DNA of 7,753 nucleotides from Actinomycetota bacterium (GTDB taxonomy: Bacteria > Actinomycetota > Actinomycetes > Mycobacteriales > Mycobacteriaceae). The stretch spans positions 1 through 7,753 of the forward strand of contig SYAA01000007.1 of the NCBI GenBank assembly GCA_005789055.1, in the 5' to 3' direction. The position numbers and the translations under genes are program-made. This document shows, piece after piece, positions 1-4,881 of the stretch. The notes under the pieces are model-generated. The model had not been told where the DNA came from and ran no database searches. It saw only the letters and a program-made list of their open reading frames with translations. The number at the start of each line of letters is the position of its first letter. The stretch's first letter is position 1.

Positions 1-2
1 GT

Positions 3-68
3 GTCGCATTCACCCCGAAGAAGGGCGGCCGAGTCGTGTTGCACCGCCGCGTGACACCGCTGGGGTAA
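3..68 (+). CDS. 3' tail of an unidentified gene (partial, enters from left edge)
   Basis: One forward frame is open from the window edge to a TAA at 66-68 and reads VAFTPKKGGRVVLHRRVTPLG. Its third codon positions are mostly G or C, as in the confirmed genes here, while the other two forward frames look less like coding sequence. It ends 7 bp before the stop of the first minus-strand gene, so the two would be convergent with almost no spacer. Only 21 residues are visible, so no family can be assigned. It could also be chance: a short open stretch in GC-rich DNA is weak evidence. Confidence 0.35.
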   Translation, partial: VAFTPKKGGRVVLHRRVTPLG

Positions 69-75
69 TCGCAGG

Positions 76-501
76 CTAAAAGTTGCCCGGCCCCTGTGTC
101 GTCGGGTCGTAGGTATGTACCGGAAGCGGGAACTGCACCTCGGTCGCCGTGGCGCCGAGACTGTCGTAAAGACCGATGGTGTGAATGCCGGTGGTGGAGA
201 TGCGCAGCGGCAGATATTGGACGAAGACCCGGAACTTGACCGGGATGTCATCGACGTCCTCGAAGTTCCAGCGAAATTCCATGGCACTGATCCGTTCGCC
301 GTCCGGTCCGGTGGCGATCAGATACTGGACCGCGTCGTACTCGCCGCCGCTCAGTGCGCAGACAGCGATGACCATCGGCACGGTGATGTCTGAGGGCAAC
401 TCGCTGACGAAGCAACTGGTCATCGGGAACCCGGTGGCGCTGACCCCGCCGGCCTCGTCCTCGGTGACGGTCAGCGCTGGCGCGAATGCGACGACGCGCA
501 T
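76..501 (-). CDS. Small conserved protein of unknown function, tandem paralogue 1 (downstream copy)
   Basis: A 141-residue protein beginning MRVVAFAPALTV. I do not recognise a function. The ATG at 501 was chosen over a longer open frame because it aligns residue for residue with the start of the upstream neighbour (545-967). The two are about 59% identical over 130 ungapped positions by hand count. Shared blocks include MRVVAFAP, GFPMTSC (24-30), VPMV-AVCAL (41-50), PDGER (66-70), PVKFRVF-QYLP (87-98), TIGLY and FPLPV (124-128). Both copies keep Cys30 and Cys48. There is no signal peptide or membrane segment. Alternating hydrophobic stretches and many Gly/Pro turns suggest a small all-beta cytosolic fold. 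It resembles the general layout of DUF6941-type proteins, but that is a tentative recollection. It lies 43 bp behind its paralogue, is probably co-transcribed with it, and lacks a clear Shine-Dalgarno of its own. Confidence 0.8.
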   Translation of the reverse strand: MRVVAFAPALTVTEDEAGGVSATGFPMTSCFVSELPSDITVPMVIAVCALSGGEYDAVQYLIATGPDGERISAMEFRWNFEDVDDIPVKFRVFVQYLPLRISTTGIHTIGLYDSLGATATEVQFPLPVHTYDPTTQGPGNF

Positions 502-544
502 TACCGCGACGCCGAGCTGTGATCGACCGCGATGAAACACATCC

Positions 545-967
545 TCAGGGCACCCTGGTCTGCAGAAGCGGGTTTCGTTTGAGTACCGGCAGTGGGAAAA
601 GGACGTCTGTCTCGGTCTCGTCAAGGTGGTTGTAGAGCCCGATGGTGTAAACCCCGCTGGACTCCACCCGCATCGGAAGGTACTGGGTGAACACCCGGAA
701 CTTCACCGGTGTCGGCGGGTTGTCGTGCCAGTGCCAGCCGAATTCAAGGCTGCCTACCCGCTCCCCGTCCGGGGATGTGGCGACGATGACCTGGACGGGG
801 TCGTAGTCGGCACCACCGAGGGCGCATACCGCGAGGACCATCGGCACGGTGATCTGTGCCGGAAAGCTTTCGACGTAGCAGCTGGTCATCGGAAAGCCCT
901 TGATGTTCACCCCGCCGGCGTCTTCCTCGACTGCGCTCAACGATGGCGCAAACGCCACGACCCGCAT
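545..967 (-). CDS. Small conserved protein of unknown function, tandem paralogue 2 (promoter-proximal copy)
   Basis: A 140-residue protein beginning MRVVAFAPSLSA and ending in TGA (545-547). The open frame extends further upstream, but the ATG at 967 is preceded four bases away by a strong Shine-Dalgarno (AAGGGAGGG on the minus strand). The upstream extension would run into the divergent SnoaL-like gene, so it is rejected. The protein is the paralogue of the gene at 76-501. The least conserved parts are residues 31-38, 76-86 (here rich in aromatic residues, W78/W80, then a proline loop) and the C-terminal 12 residues after FPLPV. No catalytic motif, signal peptide or transmembrane helix is visible. 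Function is unknown. A two-copy arrangement would suit a heterodimer or copies specialised for different partners, but the sequence does not show which. Confidence 0.82.
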   Translation of the reverse strand: MRVVAFAPSLSAVEEDAGGVNIKGFPMTSCYVESFPAQITVPMVLAVCALGGADYDPVQVIVATSPDGERVGSLEFGWHWHDNPPTPVKFRVFTQYLPMRVESSGVYTIGLYNHLDETETDVLFPLPVLKRNPLLQTRVP

Positions 968-970
968 GTT

Positions 971-979
971 CCCTCCCTT
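971..979 (-). promoter_or_regulatory. Strong ribosome binding site for the 545-967 gene
   Basis: On the minus strand this reads AAGGGAGGG, followed by AAC and the ATG at 967. It is the best Shine-Dalgarno in the window and fixes the start of this gene at the MRVVAFAP methionine shared with its paralogue. Confidence 0.7.
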
Positions 980-993
980 GTCCGGAAAAGGCA

Positions 994-999
994 ACCTTA
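994..999 (-). promoter_or_regulatory. Candidate -10 element for the minus-strand paralogue pair
   Basis: The minus strand reads TAAGGT here, fitting the mycobacterial TANNNT -10 pattern. It would place the transcription start near 987, about 20 bases before the ATG at 967 and just upstream of the ribosome binding site. A weak -35-like TTGGGC sits 15 bp further upstream, which is short spacing. Based on motif and position only. Confidence 0.3.
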
Positions 1000-1006
1000 G
1001 CCACAG

Positions 1007-1019
1007 TGGGCGATGCCCA
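1007..1019. repeat. Inverted repeat TGGGC-GAT-GCCCA in the divergent intergenic region
   Basis: A perfect 5-bp inverted repeat with a 3-base spacer between the two divergent transcription units. Its right arm shares bases 1016-1019 with a second inverted repeat at 1016-1030. It is short enough to occur by chance in GC-rich DNA, and its importance comes mainly from where it lies. Confidence 0.35.
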
Positions 1020-1030
1020 ACTAGTTTGGG
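1016..1030. promoter_or_regulatory. Operator-like palindrome over the -10 of the SnoaL-SDR-oxidoreductase operon
   Basis: The sequence CCCAACTAGTTTGGG is a palindrome (CCCAACTAGTTGGG) with one extra T in the right half. It covers the proposed -10 of the plus-strand operon and ends directly at its GTG start. It also sits just upstream of the minus-strand pair's promoter. A repressor bound here would block the operon promoter. No regulator gene is visible in the window, so the operator role is an inference. Confidence 0.4.
1022..1027 (+). promoter_or_regulatory. Candidate -10 element giving a leaderless operon transcript
   Basis: TAGTTT fits TANNNT. Counting six bases after its end puts the transcription start on the GTG at 1034, the spacing expected for leaderless mycobacterial genes. 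No Shine-Dalgarno precedes this GTG, which agrees with a leaderless start. No convincing -35 was found. Confidence 0.4.
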
Positions 1031-1033
1031 GTG

Positions 1034-1540
1034 GTGACGCCAGCCCGATTTTCCCGTGCCGAATTGACCGACGCCTTCGCGACCTTCGAGCAGACCGTCG
1101 CCAACGCCGCCAGAACCCGAGACTGGGACGCCTGGGTGTCGCACTACACCCCCGACGTGGACTACATCGAACATGCGATGGGAACCATGAAGGGCCGCGA
1201 GCAGGTGCGCGAATGGATCTACCGAACCATGACCGCTTTCCCCGGCAGCCACATGACCGCGTTTCCCGCGCTGTGGTCGGTGATCGATGAACCCACCGGC
1301 CGGGTGATCATTGAACTGGACAACCCGATGCGCGATCCGGGTGACGGCACCATCATTAGCGCCACGAATATCTCGATCATCACCTACGCCGGCGACGGTC
1401 TGTGGAGCCGTCAGGAGGACATCTACAACCCGTTGCGCTTCCTGTCGGCCGGCATGAAATGGTGCAAGAAGGCCGAGCAACACGGCACCCTCGACGACGA
1501 CGCCGCCGCGTGGATGCGCAAGAACGGCGCCGCCCGGTGA
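1034..1540 (+). CDS. SnoaL-like / NTF2-fold family protein
   Basis: A 168-residue protein with the layout of the SnoaL-like, nuclear-transport-factor-2 fold. This is a cone-shaped fold used by ketosteroid isomerases, polyketide cyclases, limonene epoxide hydrolases and many uncharacterised small enzymes. Supporting features are an N-terminal helix ending in the RDWDAWVSHYTPDVDYIEH block (29-47), GREQVREWI (54-62), FPGSH (69-73), a strand with IIELDNPM (92-99), and a closing strand with YAGDGLW..QEDIYNP (118-133). Possible pocket residues are Tyr44, His47, Asp96 and Asp129, but catalytic residues vary too much in this fold to name a reaction. Two GTG codons (1031 and 1034) could start it. I chose 1034 because of the leaderless promoter geometry; an in-frame TAG at 1022-1024 rules out longer forms. 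It is the first gene of a three-gene operon and its stop overlaps the start of the SDR gene. Confidence 0.85.
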   Translation: MTPARFSRAELTDAFATFEQTVANAARTRDWDAWVSHYTPDVDYIEHAMGTMKGREQVREWIYRTMTAFPGSHMTAFPALWSVIDEPTGRVIIELDNPMRDPGDGTIISATNISIITYAGDGLWSRQEDIYNPLRFLSAGMKWCKKAEQHGTLDDDAAAWMRKNGAAR

Positions 1541-2547
1541 GCGGACCGAAACTCGTCATCGGCGCCAACGGTTTCCTGGGCTCGCACGTCACCCGCCAAC
1601 TGGTGTCGGCCGGCCACGATGTGCGGGCGATGGTGCGCGAGGGCGCCAACACCATCGGTATCGACGATCTCAACACCCAGCGCTTCGTCGGCGATATCTG
1701 GGACAACGACACCGTGGCCGAGGCCATGACGGGTTGCGAAGATGTCTACTACTGTGTCGTTGACACCCGCGGTTATCTGAGCGACCCGGCTCCGCTGTAT
1801 CGCACCAACGTCGACGGCACCCGCAATGTCCTCGACGTCGCCGAGACCGTGCACCGCCAGAACCCGTTGCGGCGCTTTATCTTCACCAGTACCTACGCTA
1901 CCGTCGATCGCCGCCGCGGCCGAGTAGCCAGCGAGTCCGACGTCATCACCGACGAAACCACAGTCACGCCCTACGTGCGTACGCGAGTACTGGCTGAACG
2001 CATGGTGCTCGGCTCCGCCCTGCCCGCCGTGGCGATGTGCGTGTCCACCACCTACGGCCCCGGTGATTGGGGCCGAACCCCACACGGCGCCATCATCGCC
2101 GGCGCCGCGTTTGGAAAGCTGCCCTTCGTGCTGGGCAGTATCGAGCTTGAGGCCGTCGGGGTCGATGACGCCGCCGCCGCGATGATCCTGGCCGCCGATC
2201 GCGGTCGGGTCGGCGAGCGCTACCTGATTTCGGAAAAGATGATCAGCAATGCCGAGGTGGTGCGGATCGCCGCCGATGCCGCCGGGGTACCCGGTCCTAC
2301 GAGGACCCTCCCGTTGCCGGTGACCTACGCGATGGGTGCCCTCGGCACTGCTAAGGCCCGGCTGCGCGGCAAAGATGAGCGACTCACTCTCAATGCGGTT
2401 CGGCTCATGCGCGCCGAAGCGCCCGTCGATCACTCCAAGGCCGTGCGCGAACTCGGTTGGCAGCCAGCGCCGGTCGAAGACTCCATTGCCGCGGCAGCGC
2501 GGTTCTGGACCTCGCTGCGCGCCGCCAAGGCCGCTCAGCGAGACTAA
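1537..2547 (+). CDS. Extended SDR: NAD-dependent epimerase/dehydratase (3beta-HSD-like), atypical YxxxR
   Basis: A 336-residue protein of the extended short-chain dehydrogenase/reductase superfamily, with a Rossmann NAD(P) site GANGFLG at residues 9-15. Asp53 in FVGDIWD is the usual residue near the adenine. The region around TSTYATV (117-123) corresponds to the active-site Ser/Thr, and YVRTRVLAER (146-155) to the catalytic helix. The family motif is YxxxK, but here it is Tyr146...Arg150 (codon CGA), so the usual lysine is missing. TTYGPGDWG (171-179) and the C-terminal ELGWQP (305-310) are typical of the epimerase/3beta-hydroxysteroid dehydrogenase branch. It starts at GTG 1537 within GTGA, a 4-bp overlap with the SnoaL-like gene. 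It has no Shine-Dalgarno of its own, so translational coupling is likely. The substrate is unknown; a sugar, steroid or other alcohol/ketone is possible. Confidence 0.87.
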   Translation: MSGPKLVIGANGFLGSHVTRQLVSAGHDVRAMVREGANTIGIDDLNTQRFVGDIWDNDTVAEAMTGCEDVYYCVVDTRGYLSDPAPLYRTNVDGTRNVLDVAETVHRQNPLRRFIFTSTYATVDRRRGRVASESDVITDETTVTPYVRTRVLAERMVLGSALPAVAMCVSTTYGPGDWGRTPHGAIIAGAAFGKLPFVLGSIELEAVGVDDAAAAMILAADRGRVGERYLISEKMISNAEVVRIAADAAGVPGPTRTLPLPVTYAMGALGTAKARLRGKDERLTLNAVRLMRAEAPVDHSKAVRELGWQPAPVEDSIAAAARFWTSLRAAKAAQRD

Positions 2548-2551
2548 GCAG

Positions 2552-3919
2552 ATGGCAAAGAACGGCCACGTCTCGCACTGGTTCGCCGAGCTACCCGACC
2601 CGCGACCCGCCCTGCCTGGAGATCGCGAAGCCGACGTCTGCATCGTCGGGGCCGGCTACACCGGGCTGTGGACCGCCTACTACCTGAAGCAAGCCGATCC
2701 AGCCCTGCGCATCACCGTGCTGGAAGCGCGATTCGCCGGGTTCGGCGCCTCCGGGCGCAATGGCGGCTGGCTGTCGGGTCTGCCACCGGGTGATCGCAGC
2801 CTGCTTGCCGCGCGGCACGGCCGCGGCAGCGTGATCGCCTGGCAGCGAATGCTCAACGATGCGGTAGATGAGGTCATCGCGGTGGCCCGCACCGAAGGCA
2901 TCGACGCCGACATCGTCAAGGGCGGCAACCTCGAAGTCGCCCGCACCCCGGCTCAGGCACTCAGACTGCGCGCCGAAGCCGACGAGGATCGTCGCTGGGG
3001 AATCGACGATGTCGAGATCCTGTCGGGTTCGCAAGCAGCCGAATGGATTCGGGTCGATCACCTTGTGCTTGGCTCGTTCAACCCGCACTGCGCACGGATA
3101 CAGCCGGCGAAACTCGCCCGTGGCTTGGCTGACGTGGTGGAACGGTTGGGTGTGACGATCTATGAACAAACCCCGGTGACCACGATTAGTTCCGGACGAG
3201 CCGAGACCCCGCTGGGCGTGCTGCGGGCACCGATCGTGCTGCGTGCCACCGAGGGATTCACCGCGCGGATGCGTGGATTGCGCCGGCGCTGGCTGCCCAT
3301 GAACAGCGCCATGATCGCCACCGATCCGATGTCCGAAAGTCTCTGGCGCACGATTGGCTGGGAGGGTCGGGAGACCCTCGGGGATTTGGCGCACGGCTTC
3401 TTCTACGCCCAGCGCACCGCCGATGACCGCATCGCCATCGGGGGCCGCGCGGTGCCCTACCGCTATGCCTCGCGTATCGACCACGACGGTGCGGTCGGCC
3501 AGCGCACCATCGACTATCTCGCCGGGGTGCTCAGCACCGTGCTGCCGCAGACGCGAGGTGTGCCGATCGCGCACGGCTGGTGCGGAGTGCTGGCCGTACC
3601 GCGAGATTGGACCGCCGGGGTTGCGTTTGACCCTGCCAATGGACTGGGAGAGGCCGGTGGATACGTCGGGCATGGTGTGACGGCTACCAACCTCGCCGGC
3701 CGCACCCTGGCTGATTTGGTGCTCAAGCGTTCCACCGCACTGACGGAGTTGCCGTGGGTGGACCACCGCTCGAGAACCTGGGAACCCGAACCCCTGCGCT
3801 GGCTGGGAGTCCAGGGCCTGTACTCCGCCTATAAGCTCGCCGACCGCCACGAGGCCGGCGGCCGGTCGACAACCTCGCCCATCGCCACACTCGCCGATCG
3901 AATCACTGGTCGGCCTTAG
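2552..3919 (+). CDS. FAD-dependent oxidoreductase, DAO / glycine-D-amino-acid-oxidase family
   Basis: A 455-residue flavoprotein of the DAO (DadA/PuuB-like) family, which usually oxidises C-N bonds of amines or amino acids. The FAD-binding GAGYTG lies at 33-38, and Glu58 in ITVLEA is placed to bind the adenosine ribose. GFGASGRNGG (63-72) is the segment typical of the PuuB-like branch. HCARIQPAKLARGL (179-192) is the conserved mid-domain helix, and GGYVGHGVTATNLAGRTLADLV (369-390) is the C-terminal FAD-closing motif. The usual length is 400-470, so it appears complete. The open frame extends upstream into the SDR gene, but ATG 2552, 4 bp after the SDR stop, gives the expected short N-terminus before the Rossmann fold. 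It has no signal peptide or membrane segment. It is the last gene of the operon, and its 3' end overlaps the end of the convergent aquaporin gene by 17 bp. Family assignment is firm; the substrate is unknown. Confidence 0.9.
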   Translation: MAKNGHVSHWFAELPDPRPALPGDREADVCIVGAGYTGLWTAYYLKQADPALRITVLEARFAGFGASGRNGGWLSGLPPGDRSLLAARHGRGSVIAWQRMLNDAVDEVIAVARTEGIDADIVKGGNLEVARTPAQALRLRAEADEDRRWGIDDVEILSGSQAAEWIRVDHLVLGSFNPHCARIQPAKLARGLADVVERLGVTIYEQTPVTTISSGRAETPLGVLRAPIVLRATEGFTARMRGLRRRWLPMNSAMIATDPMSESLWRTIGWEGRETLGDLAHGFFYAQRTADDRIAIGGRAVPYRYASRIDHDGAVGQRTIDYLAGVLSTVLPQTRGVPIAHGWCGVLAVPRDWTAGVAFDPANGLGEAGGYVGHGVTATNLAGRTLADLVLKRSTALTELPWVDHRSRTWEPEPLRWLGVQGLYSAYKLADRHEAGGRSTTSPIATLADRITGRP

Positions 3920-4658
3920 CCCCCGGTGCCGTGCCCGCGGGTTCCTCGTCGCGTCCGAACAGCGCCGGGTAGGCGAACCCCGCCACTGCGGCTCCCAGTA
4001 GTGGTGCCAGCCAGAACGCCCACAGTTGACCGGGCGCGCCGGCACCGTTGAAGAAAGCAACCCCGGTGGACCGCGCGGGGTTGATCGAGGCGTTGGAGAT
4101 CGGAATTGAGATCAGATAGACCAGCGTGTAGGCCAGGCCGATCGCCAATCCGGCGAAGGCCCGGCGGGCCCGGTCATCGGTGGCGCCGAGGAAAACCAGC
4201 ACGAAAAGCAGCGCCAATACCGTCTCGGCGATCAACACCGCGGTTAACGAGTAGTAGAACGGCGAATTCGCACCGTAACCGTTCGCGGCCATGTTGCCGG
4301 TCGGCGTCCAGTTCGGTCGGCCGTTGCCGATGACGACGATCACCGCACCGGCCAGGACGCCTCCGGTGATCTGCGCAAGCCAGTACTTGGGGACCGCCGA
4401 CCACTCCAGGCGTCTGGCCGCCGCAGCGGCGAGGCTGATCGCGGGGTTGAAATGGGCTCCGGATCGGGTGCCGAAGGCATACACCGCGGTCAGAACCGCC
4501 AGGCCAAAGGCAAGGGCGACGCCGGTGTAGCCGATGCCGGCTGAGAAGTCGCCCGCGGGGTCCGCGGCGAACACCGCAGCACCGCAACCGGCGAACACCA
4601 GCCAGAAGGTGCCGATCAACTCCGCCGCCAACCGGCGCGCCATTCCGGGTGCACTCAT
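3903..4658 (-). CDS. aqpZ: Aquaporin Z-like water channel with altered selectivity filter
   Basis: A six-helix MIP-family channel, close to E. coli AqpZ as I recall its sequence: RRLAAELIGTFWLVFAGCG at the N-terminus, and ISIPISNASINPARST near the second pore loop. Both NPA boxes are intact (GAHFNPA and SINPARS; residues 80-82 and 202-204 counted from the longest form, GTG 4685). In the aromatic/arginine filter, Phe60 and Arg205 are conserved, but the position of AqpZ His174 is Tyr190 (codon TAT) and that of Thr183 is Ala199. The start is uncertain. GTG 4685 follows a G-rich Shine-Dalgarno-like run; ATG 4670, ATG 4658 and ATG 4643 are also in frame. MARRLAAE at 4643 aligns with the E. coli start, and 4658 is a compromise. 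The hydrophilic C-terminus (GRDEEPAGTAPGAKADQ) is probably cytosolic. The gene is divergent from gltB. Glycerol or other small-solute transport cannot be excluded. Confidence 0.9.
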   Translation of the reverse strand: MSAPGMARRLAAELIGTFWLVFAGCGAAVFAADPAGDFSAGIGYTGVALAFGLAVLTAVYAFGTRSGAHFNPAISLAAAAARRLEWSAVPKYWLAQITGGVLAGAVIVVIGNGRPNWTPTGNMAANGYGANSPFYYSLTAVLIAETVLALLFVLVFLGATDDRARRAFAGLAIGLAYTLVYLISIPISNASINPARSTGVAFFNGAGAPGQLWAFWLAPLLGAAVAGFAYPALFGRDEEPAGTAPGAKADQ

Positions 4659-4707
4659 GGGCCAAATCATGCCGAATACCCGCACCGGCCACTCACCCCC
4701 CGTCGTG

Positions 4708-4723
4708 ATTAGGTTTACCTAAT
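4708..4723. promoter_or_regulatory. 16-bp palindrome between aqpZ and gltB (operator candidate)
   Basis: ATTAGGTTTACCTAAT consists of perfect 7-bp arms (ATTAGGT / ACCTAAT) around a TT centre. It is strikingly AT-rich against the surrounding GC-rich DNA. The half-sites TTAGGT/ACCTAA match those of the IdeR/DtxR iron box (TTAGGTTAGGCTAACCTAA), but the spacer is 2 bp instead of 7, so it is not a standard iron box. It lies 49 bp upstream of the ATG at 4658 (22 bp upstream of the GTG alternative). It also directly abuts the proposed gltB -35, so it could regulate either gene or both. Confidence 0.55.
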
Positions 4724-4753
4724 TTGGCATCTTCGGCCCTGCTTGCCTATCGT
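4724..4753 (+). promoter_or_regulatory. Candidate sigma-A promoter for gltB
   Basis: TTGGCA at 4724-4729 matches the -35 consensus at five of six positions. After an 18-bp spacer, TATCGT at 4748-4753 fits the TANNNT -10. Transcription would start near 4760, leaving a leader of about 120 bases. That leader contains only two small hairpins with 3-base loops (4809-4819 and 4821-4833); no riboswitch is recognised. The 16-bp palindrome ends at the base before the -35. Confidence 0.4.
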
Positions 4754-4865
4754 TTCCCTACCTGTTGTAGACCACAGAAGGGCCGCCGTTCACCGACGCA
4801 CGGAGGAACCCCGACGGGGCGCGACGCCGTCGCCGGGTCGCTGTGCGAAAAGTTGCGAAGGGTGT

Positions 4866-4871
4866 GAAGGG
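4866..4871 (+). promoter_or_regulatory. gltB ribosome binding site
   Basis: GAAGGG lies 4 bases before GTG 4876 and 10 bases before ATG 4882. The same hexamer is repeated at 4857-4862. An in-frame TAG at 4873-4875 leaves only these two starts possible; neither spacing is ideal. Confidence 0.45.
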
Positions 4872-4881
4872 TTAGGTGCGT

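Noticed and set aside
968..1483. N-terminal extension of the 545-967 gene (312-residue version)
   Set aside because: It would read antisense through most of the SnoaL-like gene. The strong ribosome site at 971-979 and the paralogue's start both point to ATG 967.
1423..2643. Minus-strand open frame (406 codons) opposite the SDR gene
   Set aside because: It is a shadow of the well-supported epimerase/dehydratase; the translation has no recognisable domain.
2591..4060. Minus-strand open frame (489 codons) opposite the FAD oxidoreductase
   Set aside because: It is antisense to a recognisable DAO-family flavoprotein and overlaps the aquaporin in another frame. No motif or ribosome site supports it.
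4708..4723. Canonical IdeR/DtxR iron box
   Set aside because: The half-sites match but the spacer is 2 bp rather than 7, so it cannot be called a standard iron box; it is kept as an unassigned palindrome.
4809..4833. Possible riboswitch or attenuator in the gltB leader
   Set aside because: Only two 4-5 bp hairpins with 3-base loops are visible. There is no leader peptide, terminator run of T or recognisable riboswitch core, and such small hairpins are expected by chance in GC-rich DNA.
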